Of a DNA stretch of 64,000 nt, positions 24,790 through 39,499 are shown piece after piece. The notes under the pieces were generated by a model. That model had not been told where the DNA came from and did not search any database. It saw only the letters and a list, made by a program, of their open reading frames with translations. Position 1 is the first letter of the stretch; each line of letters begins with the position of its first letter. Source of the DNA: Nemophila menziesii (taxonomy: Eukaryota; Streptophyta; Magnoliopsida; Boraginales; Hydrophyllaceae). The position numbers and the translations under genes were made by a program. Location: NCBI GenBank assembly GCA_029959085.1, contig JARWIR010000002.1, positions 34,001,733 to 34,065,732 of the forward strand, written 5' to 3'.

Positions 24790-26813
24790 TCTAAAATCTC
24801 TAACATTATCCCCTAAACAATAAAAACAAAACCTTAACCCTACAACCTACACCTAATCTATCACCATAAGCCCTAAATAATAACCATAAACACTAACAAA
24901 AAACCCTAACTAAAAACCCCAAACCCAAGATCTAAACCCTATGATCCCAAAACCTTAATTACAGAAACCTAACCATGGAAAGGATAATAACGTGAAGATT
25001 TTGGCTCGTTTCTATCATTCAAACACTTTGTAAACCGTTTTAAAGATTTTTGAAGTTCTCGGGAGGATTTTTGCTAATTTTCGCATACTTTCTCAGAATA
25101 GGGCACATAATATATCTTTTTTGAGTGCTTTGGGTCTTCTAGGACCGACAGATGGCTTTTCCATCTAAGATCATCTGTTTTACGTTGTGAGATGTGTTTT
25201 GTTGACTTTTAGGTTGTTTGTAATATTCTATTTTAGGATATCGTATCGTGTGTCAGTTAGGTTTTTACCAACCGTAACATTCAACACTAATTTCTAAAAT
25301 CTCTAACATTATCCCGTAAACAATAAACACAAAACCTTAACCCTATAACCTACACCTAATCCATCACCATAAGCCCTAAATACTACCTATAAACACTAAC
25401 AATAAACCGTAACCAAAAACCCCAAAACCTAGAAACTAAACCCTATACCCTAATCCCAAAACTTTAATCACAGAAACCTAACCATAGAAAGGATAATAAC
25501 GTGATGATTTTGGCTCGTTTCTATCATTCAAACACTTTGTAAACCGTTTTTGAGATTTTTGAAGTTCCAGGGAGGATTTTTGCTAATTTTTGCATACTTT
25601 CTCAGAATGGGGCACATAATATATGTTTTTTGAGTGCGTTGGGCCTTCTGGGACCGACAAATGGCTTTGCCATCTAAGATCATCTGTTTTACTTTATGAG
25701 ATGTGTTTTGTTGACTTTTAGGTTGTTTTTAAAATTCTATTTTAGGATATCGTATTGTGTGTTCGTTAGGTTTTTACCAACCGTAACATTCAACCCTAAT
25801 TTCTAAAATCTCTAACATTATCCCCTAAACAATAAAAACAAAACCTTAACCCTAGAACCTACACCTAATCTATCACCATAAGCCCTAAATACTAACCATA
25901 AACACGAACAATAAACCTTAACTAAAAACCCCAAACCCAAGATCTAAACCCTATAATCCCAAAACCTTAATTACAGAAACCTAACCATGGAAAGGATAAT
26001 AACGTGAAGATTTTGGCTCGTTTCTATCATTCAAACACTTTGTAAACCGTTTTAAAGATTTTTGAAGTTCTCGGGAGGATTTTTGCTAATTTTCGCATAC
26101 TTTCTCAGAATAGGGCACATAATATATCTTTTTTGAGTGCTTTGGGTCTTCTAGGACCGACATATGGCTTTTCCATCTAAGATCATCTGTTTTACGTTTT
26201 GAGATGTGTTTTGTTGACTTTTAGGTTGTTTGTAATATTCTATTTTAGGATATCGTATTGTGTCTCCGTTAGGTTTTTACCAACCGTAACATTCAACACT
26301 AATTTCTAAAATCTCTAACATTATCCCGTAAACAATAAACACAAAACCTTAAACCTATAACCTACACCTAATCCATCACCATAAGCCCTAAATACTAACC
26401 ATAAACACTAACAATAAACCGTAACCAAAAACCCCAAACCCTAGAAACTAAACCCTATACCCTAATCCCAAAACTTTAATCACAGAAACATAACAATGGA
26501 AAGGATAATAACGTGATGATTTTGGCTCGTTTCTATCATTCAAACACTTTGCAAACCGTTTACAAGATTTTTGAAGTTCCAGGGAGGATTTTTGCTAATT
26601 TTTGCATACTTTCTCAGAATGGGGCACATAATATATGTTTTTTGAGTGCGTTGGGCCTTCTGGGACCGACAAATGGCTTCGCCATCTAAGATCATCTGTT
26701 TTACTTTATGAGATGTGTTTTGTTGACTTTTAGGTTGTTTTTAATATTCTATTTTAGGATATCGTATTGTGTGTCCGTTAGGTTTTTACCAACCGTAACA
26801 TTCAACCCTAATT
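24790..26813 (+). repeat. 1,012-bp dimeric HOR, two copies
   Basis: Anchors 24974 and 25483 recur at 25986 and 26495, both at 1,012 bp. Shared private features include 'aacctacacctaatctatc', 'ccaaacccaagatctaaac', a shortened 'ctat(a/g)atcccaaaac' junction, 'cttttttgagtgctttggg' and 'gtgatgattttggc'. More point differences are visible than in the 900-bp or 1,980-bp repeats. Confidence 0.85.
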
Positions 26814-28015
26814 TCTAAAATCTCAAACATTATCCCCTAAATCATGAACACAAAACCTTAACCTTATAACCCATACCTAATCCATCACTATAAGCCCTAA
26901 ATACTAACCATAAACACTAACAATAAACCGTAACCAGAAACCCCAAACCCTAGACACTAAACCCTATACCCTAATCCCAAAACTTTAATCACAAAAACCT
27001 AACCATGGAAAGGATAATAACGTGAAGATTTTGGCTCGTTTGAATCATTCAAACACTTTGTAAACCGTTTTTAAGATTTTTGAAGTTCCCGGGAGGATCT
27101 TTGATAATTTTCGCGTACTTTCTCAGAATGGGGCACACAATATATGTTTTTAAGTGCGTTGGGCCTTCTGGGACCGACAAATGGCTTCGCCATCTAAGAT
27201 CATCTGTTTTACTTTAGGAGTTGTGTTTTGTTGACTTTTAGGTTGTTTTTAATATTCTAATTTAGGATATCGTGTTGGGTGTCCGATAGGTTTTTACCAA
27301 CCATAACATTCAACACTAATTACTAAAATCTCTAACATTATACCCTAAATAATAAACACAAAACCTTAACCTTATAACCCACACCTAATCCATCACCATA
27401 AGCCCTAAATACTAACCATAAACACTAACAATAAACCGTAACCAGAAACCCCAAACCCTAGACACTAAACCCTATACCTTAATCCCAAAACCTTAATAAC
27501 AAAAACCTAACCATGGAAAGGATAATAACGTGAAGAATTTAGCTCGTTTTTATCAATAAAACACTTTGTAAAACGTTTTTAAGATTTTTGAAGTTCCGGG
27601 GAGGATTTTTGCTAACTTTCACATACTTTCTCAGAATGGGGCACATAATATATGTTTTTTGAGTGTGTTGGGCATTCAAGGGCCGACAGATGGCTTCTCC
27701 ATCTAAGATCATCTGTTTTACGTTTTGAGATGTTTTTTGTTGACTTTTAGGTTGTTTTGTAATGTTCTATTTTAGGATATCGTTATTTTTGGTTCGTTAG
27801 GTTTTCACCAACTGTAACATTCAACACTAATTTCTAAAATCTCTAACATTATACCCTAGATCATAAACACAAAACCTTAACCCACACCTAATCCATCACC
27901 ATGAGCCCTAAATACTAACCATAAACATTAACAATAAACCGTAACCAGAAACCACAAAACCCTAGAGACCAAACCCTATACCCTAATCCCAAAACCTTAA
28001 TCACTGAACCCTAAC
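26814..28015 (+). repeat. Satellite, transition monomers
   Basis: Anchors are at 27004 and 27512. The gttatttttggttcg subfamily reappears from about 27.78 kb after being absent from roughly 20.4 to 27.7 kb. Confidence 0.85.
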
Positions 28016-31000
28016 CATGGAAAGAATAATAACGTAAAGATTTTGGCTCGTTTCTATCATTCAAACACTCTGCAAACCGTTTTTAAGATTGTTGAAGTTT
28101 CTGGGAGGATTTTTGCTAACTTTCGCATACTTTCTCAGAATGGGGCACATAATATATGTTTTTTGAGTGTGTTACGCCTTCTGGGACCGATATATGGCGT
28201 TGCCATCTAAGATCATCTGTTTAACGTTTTGATGACTTTTAGGTTGCTTTAACATTCTATTTTAGGATATCGTATTTTGGGTCCGTTAGGTTTTTACAAA
28301 CTGTAAAATTCAACCCTAATTACTAAAATCTCTAACATTATAACCTAAATCATAAACACAAAACCTTAACCTTATAACCCACACCTAATCCATCACCATA
28401 AGCCCTAAATACTAACCATAAACACTAACAATAAACCGTAACCAGAAACCCCAAACCCTAGACACTAAACCCTATACCCTAATCCCAAAACCTTAATCAC
28501 ATAAACATAACCATGGAAAGGATAATAACGTGAATATTTTGTCTCGTTTTTATCAATCAAACACTCTGTAAACCGTTTTTAAGATTTTTGAAGTTCCCGG
28601 GAGTATTTTTGCTAACTTTCGCATACTTTCTTAGGATGGGGCACATAATATATGTTTTTTGAACGTGTTGGGCCTTCAAGGGCCGACAGATGGCTTGTCC
28701 ATCTAAGATCATCTGTTTTACGTTTTGAGATGTGTTTTGTTGACTTTTAGGTTGTTTTCAATATTCTATTTTAGGATATCGTTATTTTTGGTTCGTTAGG
28801 TTTTCACCAACTGTAACATTCAACACTAATTTCTAAAATCTCTAATATTATACCCTAGATCATAAACACAAAACCTTAACCCACACCTAATCCATCACCA
28901 TGAGCCCTAAATACTAACCATAAACATTAACAATAAACAGTAACCAGAAACCACAAAACCCTACACATTAAACGCTATACCCTTATCCTGAAACCTTAAT
29001 CACTGAACCCTAGCCATGGAAAGGATAATAACGTGAAGATTTTGACTCGTTTTTATCATTCAAACCCTTTGTAATCTGTTTTTAAGATATTTGAAGTTCC
29101 CAGGAGGATTTTTGCTAACTTTCGCATACTTTCTCAGAATGGGGCACATAATATATGTTTTTTGAGTATGTTGGGCCTTCTGGGGCCGGCTGATGGCTTC
29201 GCCACCTAAGATCATCTGTTTTACGTTTTCAGATGTGTTTTGTTGACTTTTAGGTTGTTTTTAATATTCTATTTTAGGATATCGTTATTTTTGGTTCGTT
29301 ATGTTTTCACCAACTGTAACATTCAACACGAATTTCTAAAATCTCTAACATTATATCCAAGATCATAAACACAAAACCTTAACCCACACCTAATCCAACA
29401 CCATGAGCCCTAAATACTAACCGTAACCATTAACAATAAACCATAACCAGAATCCACAAAACCCTAGAGACTAAACCCTATACCCTAATCCCAAAACCTT
29501 AATCACTGAATCCTAACCATGGAAAGAATAATAACGTAAAGATTTTGGCTCGTTTCTATCATTCAAACACTCTGCAAACCGTTTTTAAGATTGTTGAAGT
29601 TTCTGGGAGGATTTTTGCTAACTTTCGCATACTTTCTCAGAATGGGGCACATAATATATGTTTTTTGAGTGTGTTACGCCTTCTGGGACCGATATATGGC
29701 GTTGCCATCTAAGATCATCTGTTTAACGTTTTGATGACTTTTAGGTTGCTTTAACATTCTATTTTAGGATATCGTATTTTGGGTCCGTTAGGTTTTTACA
29801 AACTGTAAAATTCAACCCTAATTACTAAAATCTCTAACATTATAACCTAAATCATAAACACAAAACCTTAACCTTATAACCCACACCTAATCCATCACCA
29901 TAAGCCCTAAATACTAACCATAAACACTAACAATAAACCGTAACCAGAAACCCCAAACCCTAGACACTAAACCCTATACCCTAATCCCAAAACCTTAATC
30001 ACATAAACATAACCATGGAAAGGATAATAACGTGAATATTTTGTCTCGTTTTTATCAATCAAACACTCTGTAAACCGTTTTTAAGATTTTTGAAGTTCCC
30101 GGGAGTATTTTTGCTAACTTTCGCATACTTTCTTAGGATGGGGCACATAATATATGTTTTTTGAACGTGTTGGGCCTTCAAGGGCCGACAGATGGATTCT
30201 CCATCTAAGATCATCTGTTTTACGTTTTGAGATGTGTTTTGTTGACTTTTAGGTTGTTTTCAATATTCTATTTTAGGATATCGTTATTTTTGGTTCGTTA
30301 GGTTTTCACCAACTGTAACATTCAACACTAATTTCTAAAATCTCTAATATTATACCCTAGATCATAAACACAAAACCTTAACCCACACCTAATCCATCAC
30401 CATGAGCCCTAAATACTAACCATAAACATTAACAATAAACAGTAACCAGAAACCACAAAACCCTACACATTAAACGCTATACCCTTATCCTGAAACCTTA
30501 ATCACTGAACCCTAGCCATGGAAAGGATAATAACGTGAAGATTTTGACTCGTTTTTATCATTCAAACCCTTTGTAATCTGTTTTTAAGATATTTGAAGTT
30601 CCCAGGAGGATTTTTGCTAACTTTCGCATACTTTCTCAGAATGGGGCACATAATATATGTTTTTTGAGTATGTTGGGCCTTCTGGGGCCGGCTGATGGCT
30701 TCGCCACCTAAGATCATCTGTTTTACGTTTTCAGATGTGTTTTGTTGACTTTTAGGTTGTTTTTAATATTCTATTTTAGGATATCGTTATTTTTGGTTCG
30801 TTATGTTTTCACCAACTGTAACATTCAACACGAATTTCTAAAATCTCTAACATTATATCCAAGATCATAAACACAAAACCTTAACCCACACCTAATCCAA
30901 CACCATGAGCCCTAAATACTAACCGTAACCATTAACAATAAACCATAACCAGAATCCACAAAACCCTAGAGACTAAACCCTATACCCTAATCCCAAAACC

Positions 31001-32520
31001 TTAATCACTGAATCCTAACCATGGAAAGAATAATAACGTAAAGATTTTGGCTCGTTTCTATCATTCAAACACTCTGCAAACCGTTTTTAAGATTGTTGAA
31101 GTTTCTGGGAGGATTTTTGCTAACTTTCGCATACTTTCTCAGAATGGGGCACATAATATATGTTTTTTGAGTGTGTTACGCCTTCTGGGACCGATATATG
31201 GCGTTGCCATCTAAGATCATCTGTTTAACGTTTTGATGACTTTTAGGTTGCTTTAACATTCTATTTTAGGATATCGTATTTTGGGTCCGTTAGGTTTTTA
31301 CAAACTGTAAAATTCAACCCTAATTACTAAAATCTCTAACATTATAACCTAAATCATAAACACAAAACCTTAACCTTATAACCCACACCTAATCCATCAC
31401 CATAAGCCCTAAATACTAACCATAAACACTAACAATAAACCGTAACCAGAAACCCCAAACCCTAGACACTAAACCCTATACCCTAATCCCAAAACCTTAA
31501 TCACATAAACATAACCATGGAAAGGATAATAACGTGAATATTTTGTCTCGTTTTTATCAATCAAACACTCTGTAAACCGTTTTTAAGATTTTTGAAGTTC
31601 CCGGGAGTATTTTTGCTAACTTTCGCATACTTTCTTAGGATGGGGCACATAATATATGTTTTTTGAACGTGTTGGGCCTTCAAGGGCCGACAGATGCCTT
31701 CTCCATCTAAGATCATCTGTTTTACGTTTTGAGATGTGTTTTGTTGACTTTTAGGTTGTTTTCAATATTCTATTTTAGGATATCGTTATTTTTGGTTCGT
31801 TAGGTTTTCACCAACTGTAACATTCAAACTAATTTCTAAAATCTCTAATATTATACCCTAGATCATAAACACAAAACCTTAACCCACACCTAATCCATCA
31901 CCATGAGCCCTAAATACTAACCATAAACATTAACAATAAACAGTAACCAGAAACCACAAAACCCTACACATTAAACGCTATACCCTTATCCTGAAACCTT
32001 AATCACTGAACCCTAGCCATGGAAAGGATAATAACGTGAAGATTTTGACTCGTTTTTATCATTCAAACCCTTTGTAATCTGTTTTTAAGATATTTGAAGT
32101 TCCCAGGAGGATTTTTGCTAACTTTCGCATACTTTCTCAGAATGGGGCACATAATATATGTTTTTTGAGTATGTTGGGCCTTCTGGGGCCGGCTGATGGC
32201 TTCGCCACCTAAGATCATCTGTTTTACGTTTTCAGATGTGTTTTGTTGACTTTTAGGTTGTTTTTAATATTCTATTTTAGGATATCGTTATTTTTGGTTC
32301 GTTATGTTTTCACCAACTGTAACATTCAACACGAATTTCTAAAATCTCTAACATTATATCCAAGATCATAAACACAAAACCTTAACCCACACCTAATCCA
32401 TCACCATGAGCCCTAAATACTAACCGTAACCATTAACAATAAACCATAACCAGAATCCACAAAACCCTAGAGACTAAACCCTATACCCTAATCCCAAAAC
32501 CTTAATCACTGAATCCTAAC
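28016..32520 (+). repeat. ~1,501-bp trimeric HOR, three copies
   Basis: Copies start at 28016, 29518 and 31020, with the next partial copy at 32521 (periods 1,502, 1,502 and 1,501). Each has three monomers: anchors 28016/28512/29016, 29518/30014/30517 and 31020/31516/32018. Private features include 'gtgttacgccttctggg', 'gttgctttaacattc' and 'caaaccctttgtaatctg'. The copies are nearly identical. Visible differences include the hairpin loop region near 28694, 30196 and 31696, and a 2-bp deletion (caacacta to caaacta) near 31827. A fourth copy is cut off after about 460 bp (32521 to about 32978). Confidence 0.93.
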
Positions 32521-35500
32521 CATGGAAAGAATAATAACGTAAAGATTTTGGCTCGTTTCTATCATTCAAACACTCTGCAAACCGTTTTTAAGATTGTTGA
32601 AGTTTCTGGGAGGATTTTTGCTAACTTTCGCATACTTTCTCAGAATGGGGCACATAATATATGTTTTTTGAGTGTGTTACGCCTTCTGGGACCGATATAT
32701 GGCGTTGCCATCTAAGATCATCTGTTTAACGTTTTGATGACTTTTAGGTTGCTTTAACATTCTATTTTAGGATATCGTATTTTGGGTCCGTTAGGTTTTT
32801 ACAAACTGTAAAATTCAACCCTAATTACTAAAATCTCTAACATTATAACCTAAATCATAAACACAAAACCTTAACCTTATAACCCACACCTAATCCATCA
32901 CCATAAGCCCTAAATACTAACCATAAACACTAACAATAAACCGTAACCAGAAACCCCAAACCCTAGACACTAAACCCTATACGCTAATCCCAAAACCTTA
33001 ATCACAGAAACCTAACCATGGAAAGGATAATAACGTAAAGATTTTGGCTCGTTTTTATCATTCAAACACTTTGTAAACCTTTTTAAAGATTTTTGAAGTT
33101 CCCGGGAGAATTTTTGCTAACTTCCGCATACTTTCTCAGAATGGGGCACATAATATATGTTTTTTAAGTGCGTTGGGCCTTCTGGAACTGGCAGATGGCT
33201 TCGCAATCTAAGATCATCTGTTTTACGTTTTGAGATGTGTTTTGTTGACTTTTAGGTTGTTTTTAATATTCTATTTTAGGATATCGTATTTTGGGTCTGT
33301 TAGGTTTTTACAAACCGTAAAATTCAACCCTAATTACTAAAATCTCTAACATTATACCCTAATATTAAACACAAAACCTTAACCTTATAACCCACACCTA
33401 ATCCATCACCATAAGCCCTTAATACTAACCATAAACACTAACAATAAACCGTAACTAGAAACCCCAAACCCTAGACACTAAACCCTATACCCTAGTCCCA
33501 AAACCATAATCACAGAAACCTAACCATGGAAAGGATAATAACGTGAAGATTTTGGCTCGTTTTTATCAATCAAACACTTTGTAAACCGTTTTTAAGATTT
33601 TTGAAGTTCCCGGGAGGATTTTTGCTAATTTTCGCATACTTTCTCAGAATGGGGCACATAATATATGTTTTTTGAGTGTGTTGGTCCTTCAAGGGCCGAC
33701 AGATGGCTTCTCCATCTAAGATCATCTGTTTTACGTTTTGAGATGTGTTTTGTTGACTTTTAGGTTGTTTTTAATATTCTATTTTAGGATATCGTTATTT
33801 TTGGTTCGTTAAGGTTTTCAACAACTGCAACATTCAACACTAATTTCTAAAATCTCTAACATTATACCCTAGATCATAAACACAAAACCTTAACCCACAC
33901 CTAATCCATCACATTGAGCCCTAAATACTAACCATAAACATTAACAATAAACCGTAACCAGAAACCTCAAAACCCTAGACACTAAACGCTATACCCTAAT
34001 CCCGAAAACTTAATCACTGAACCCTAACCATGGAAAGGATAATAACGTGAAGATTTTGGCTCGTTTTTATCATTCAAACACTTTGTAATCCGTTTTTAAG
34101 ATATTTGAAGTTCCCAGGAGGATATTTGCTAACTTTCGCATACTTTTACAGAATGGGGCACATAATATATGTTTTTTTGAGTGTGTTGGGCCTTCTGGGG
34201 CCGACAGATGGCTTCGCCATCTAAGATCATCTGTTTTACGTTTTCAGATGTGTTTTGTTGACTTTTAGGTTGTTTTTAATATTCTATTTTAGGATATCGT
34301 TATTTTTTGTTCGTTAGGTTTTCACCAACTGTAACATTCAACACTAATTTCTAAAATCTCTAATATTATACCCTAGATCATAAACACAAAACCTTAACCC
34401 AAACCTAATCCATCACCATGAGCCCTAAATACTAATCATAAACATTAACAATAAACCGTAACCAAAAACCACAAAACCCTAGACACTAAACGCTATACCC
34501 TTATCCTGAAACCTTAATCACTGAACCCTAACCATGGAAGGGATAATAACGTGAAGATTTTGACTCGTTTTTATCATTCAAACCCTTTGTAATCTGTTTT
34601 TAAGATATTTGAAGTTCCCAGGAGGATTTTTGCTAACTTTCGCATACTTTCTCAGAATGGGGCACATAATATATGTTTTTTGAGTATGTTGGGCCTTCTG
34701 GGGCCGGCAGATGGCTTCGCCATCTAAGATCATCTGTTTTACGTTTTCAGATGTGCTTTGTTGACTTTTAGGTTGTTTTTAATATTATATTTTAGGATAT
34801 CGTTATTTCTGGTTCGTTATGTTTTTACCAACTGTAACATTCAACACGAATTTCTAAAATCTCTAACATTATATCCAATATCATAAACACAAAACCTTAA
34901 CCCACACCTAATCCATCACCATGAGCCCAAAATACTAACCATAACCATTAACAATAAACCGTAACCAGAATCCACAAAACCCTAGAGACTAAACCCTATA
35001 CCCTAATCCCAAAACCTTAATCACTGAACCCTAACCATGGAAAGAATAATAACGTAAAGATTTTGGCTCGTTTCCATCATTCAACCACTCTGCAAACCGT
35101 TTTTAAGATTGTTGAAGTTTCCGGGAGGATTTTTGCTAACTTTCGCATACTTTCTCAGAATGGGGCACATAATATATGTTTTTTGAGTGCGTTACGCCTT
35201 CTGGGACCGATATATGGCGTTGCCATCTAAGATCATCTGTTTAACGTTTAGATGACTTTTAGGTTGCTTTAACATTCTATTTTAGGATATCGTATTTTGG
35301 CTCCGTTAGGTTTTTACAAACCGTAAAATTCAACCCTAATTACTAAAATCTCTAACATTATAACCTAAATCATAAAAACAAAACCTTAACCTTATAACCC
35401 ACACCTAATCCATCACCATAACCCTAAATACTAACCATAAACACTAACAATAAACCGTAACCAGAAACCCCAAACCCTAGACACTAAACCCTATACGCTA

Positions 35501-37545
35501 ATACCAAAACCTTAATCACAGAAACCTAACCATGGAAAGGATAATAACGTAAATATTTTGGCTCGTTTTTCTCATTCAAACACTTTGTAAACCTTTTTAA
35601 AGATTTTTGAAGTTCCCGGGAGAATTTTTTATCTAACTTCCGCATACTTTCTCAGAATGGGACACATAATATATGTTTTTTAAGTACGTTGGGCCTTCTG
35701 GAACCGGCAGATGGCTTCGCCATCTAAGATCATCTGTTTTACGTTTTGAGATGTGTTTTGTTGACTTTTAGGTTGTTTTTAATATTCTATTTTAGGATAT
35801 CGTATTTTGGGTCCGTTAGGTTTTTACAAACCGTAAAATTCAACCCTAATTACTAAAATCTCTAACATTATACCCTAATATTAAACACAAAACCTTAACC
35901 TTATAACACACACCTAATCCATCACCATAAGCCCTTAATACTAACCATAAACACTAACAATAAACCATAACCAGAAACCCCAAACCCTAGACACTAAACC
36001 CTATACCCTAGTCCCAAAACCATAATCACAGAAACCTAGCCATGGAAAGGATAATAACGTGAAGATTTTGGCTCGTTTTTATCAATCAAACACTTTGTAA
36101 ACCGTTTTTAAGATTTTTGAAGTTCCCGGGAGGATTTTTGCTAATTTTCGCATACTTTCTCAGAATGGGGCACATAATATATGTTTTTTGAGTGTGTTGG
36201 TCCTTCAAGGGCCGACAGATGGCTTCTCCACCTAAGATCATCTGTTTTACGTTTTGAGATGTGTTTTGTTGACTTTTAGGTTGTTTTTAATATTCTATTT
36301 TAGGATATCGTTATTTTTGGTTCGTTAAGGTTTTCAACAACTGTAACATTCAACACTAATTTCTAAAATCTCTAACATTATACCCTAGATCATAAACACA
36401 AAACCTTAACCCACACCTAATCCATCACCATGAGCCCTAAATACTAACCATAAACATTAACAATAAACCGTAACCAGAAAACCACAAAACCCTAGACACT
36501 AAACGCTATACCCTAATCCCGAAACCTTAATCACTGGACCCTAACCATGGAAAGGATAATGACGTGAAGATTTTGGCTCGTTTTTATCATTCAAACACTT
36601 TGTAATCCGTTTTTAAGATATTTGAAGTTCCCAGGAGGATATTTGCTAACTTTCGCATACTTTTACAGAATGGGGCACATAATATATGTTTTTTTGAGTG
36701 TGTTGGGCCTTCTGGGGCTGACAGATGGCTTCGCCATCTAAGATCATCTGTTTTACGTTTTCAGATGTGTTTTGTTGACTTTTAGGTTGTTTTTAATATT
36801 CTATTTTAGGATATCGTTATTTTTGGTTCCTTAGGTTTTTACCAACTGTAACATTCAACACTAATTTCTAAAATCTCTAACATTATACCCTAGATCATAA
36901 ACGTAAAACCTTAACCCACACCTAATCCATCACCATGAGCCCTAAATACTAACCATAAACATTAACAATAAACCGTAACAAGAAACCACAAAACCCTAGA
37001 GACTAAACCCTATACCCTAATCCCAAAACCTTAATCACTGAACCCTAACCAAGGAAAGAATAATAACGTAAAGATTTTGGCTCGTTTCTATCATTCAAAC
37101 ACTCTGCAAACCGTTTTTAAGACTGTTGAAGCTTCCGGGAGGATTTTTGCTAACTTTCGCATACTATCTCAGAATGGGACACATAATATATGTTTTTTGA
37201 GTGCATTGGGCCTTCTGGGACCGATATATGGCTTTGCCATCTAAGATCATCTGTTTTACGTTTTGATGACTTTTAGGTTGTTTTAACATTCTATTTTAGG
37301 ATATCGCAATATGGGTCCGTTAGGTTTTTACAAACCGTAAAATTCAACCCTAATTACTAAAATCTCTAACATTATAACCTAAATCATAAACACAAAAGCT
37401 TAACCTTATAACCCACACCTAATCCATCACCATAAGTCCTAAATACTAACCATAAACACTAAAAATAAACCGTAACCAGAAACCCAAAACCCTAGACACT
37501 AAACCCTATACACTAATCCCAAAACCTTAATCACAGAAACCTAAC
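32521..37545 (+). repeat. ~2.5 kb pentameric HOR, then a copy lacking one monomer
   Basis: Monomers 33017, 33525 and 34029 match 35531, 36041 and 36546 at spacings of 2,514, 2,516 and 2,517 bp. The next match is 35036 with 37050 (2,014 bp), because a counterpart of monomer 34533 is missing from the second unit. The missing type ('gactcg', 'aaaccctttgtaatctg') is the third monomer of the trimer at 28.0-32.5 kb, so trimer and pentamer share components. Anchors are at 32521, 33017, 33525, 34029, 34533, 35036, 35531, 36041, 36546 and 37050. Confidence 0.85.
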
Positions 37546-39370
37546 CATGGAAAGGATAATAACGTAAAGATTTTGGCTCGTTTTTATCATTCAAACACTT
37601 TGTAAACCTTTTTAAAGATTTTTGAAGTTCCTGGGAGGATTTTTGCTAACTTCCGTATGCTTTCTCAGAATGGGGCACATAATATATGTTTTTTGAGTGC
37701 GTTGGGCCTTCTGGGACCGACGGATGGCTTCGCCATCTAAGATCATCTGTTTTACGTTTCGAGATGTGTTTTGTTGACTTTTAGGTTGTTTTTTATATTC
37801 TATTTTAGGATATCGTATTGTGCGTCCGTTAGGTTTTTACCAACCGTGACATTCAACACTAATTTCTAAAATTTCTAACATTATACCCTAAACAATAAAC
37901 ACAAAACCTTAACCCTATAACCTACGCCTAATCCATCACCATAAACCCTAAATACTAACCATAATCTCTAACAATAAACCGTAACCAGAAACCCCAATCT
38001 CTTTACACTAAACCCTATACCCTAATCCCAAAACCTTAATCACAGAAACCGAACCATGGAAAGGATAATAACGTGAAGATTTTGGCTTATTTCTATCATT
38101 CAAACACTGTGTAAACCGTTTTTGCGATTTTTGAAGTTCTCGGGAGAATTTTTGCTAACTTTCGCATACTTTCTCAGAATGGGGCACATAATATATGTTT
38201 TTTCAGTGCGTTGGGTCTTCTGGGACCGACAGATGGCTTCGCCATCTAAGATCATCTCTTTTACGTTTTAAGATGTGTTTTGTTGACTTTTAGGTTGTTT
38301 TCTAATATTCTATTTTAGGATATCGTTATTTTTGGTTCGTTAGGTTTTCACCAACCGTACATTCAACACTAATTTCTAAAATCTCTAACATTATACCCTA
38401 GATCATAAACACAAAACCATAACCCACACCTAATCCATCACCATGAGCCCTAAATACTAACCATAAACATTAACAATAAACCGTAACCAGAATCCACAAA
38501 ACCCTAGAGACTAAACCCTATACCCTAATCCCAAAACCTTAATCACAGAACCATAACCATGTAAAGGATAATAACGTGAAGATTTTGGCTCGTTTCTATC
38601 ATTCAAACACTCTGCAAACCGTTTTTAAGATTGTTGAAGTTTCCGGGAAGATTTTTGCTAACTTTCGCATACTTTCTCAGAATTGACACATAATATATGT
38701 TTTTTGAGTGTGTTGGGTCTTCTGGGACCGATAGATGGCTTTGCCATCTAAGATCATCTGTTTTACGTTTTGATGACATTTAGGTTGTTTTAACATTCTA
38801 TTTTGGGTCCGTTAGGTTTTTACCAACCTTAACATTCATCCCTAATTTCTAAATTCTCTAACATTATACCCTAAATCATAAATAGAAAACCTTAACCTTA
38901 TAACCCATACCTAATCCATCACCATAACCCCTAAATACTAACCATAAACACTACCAATAAACCGTAACTAGAAACCCCAAACCCTAGACACTAAACCCTA
39001 TACCCTAATCCCAAAACCTTAATCACAGAAACCTAACTATGGAAAGGATAATAACGTGAAGATTTTGGCTCGTTTGTATCATTCAAACACTTTGTAAACC
39101 GTTTTTAAGATTTTTGAAGTTCCCGGGAGGATTTTTGCTAATTTTCGCATACTTTCTCAGAATGGGGCACATAATATATGTTTTTTGAGTGCCCAGCCTT
39201 CTGGGACCGACAAATGGTTTCGCCATCTAAGATCATCTGTTTTACTTTATGATATGTGTTTTGTTGACGTTTAGGTTGTTTTTAATATTCTATTTTAGGA
39301 TATCATATAGTGTGTCCGTTAGGTTTTTACCAACCGTAACATTCAACCCTAATTTCTAAAATCTCTAACA
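37546..39370 (+). repeat. Satellite block left of the first ORF1-only LINE
   Basis: Anchors are at 37546, 38055, 38558 and 39038. The last monomer has 'gacaaatggtttcgcc' and 'tatcatatagtgtgtccg', a variant shared with the monomer that hosts the second LINE copy (near 45.18-45.29 kb). Confidence 0.88.
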
Positions 39371-39372
39371 TT
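39359..39372. repeat. Left 14-bp target duplication of ORF1-only LINE copy 1
   Basis: aaatctctaacatt, also at 41784-41797. The last T bases merge with the poly-T tail, so the right edge of this copy is ambiguous by a base or two. Confidence 0.88.
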
Positions 39373-39499
39373 TTTTTTGATCGGACCATTTTATATCAAA
39401 ATAAAATATTACAAATCAATCCATGCTTTCTTTTGACCCAAACATCAAGCATGGCTAGGAAGTGACCCTATACAACATTTACTAGGTATGTAATGCCTA

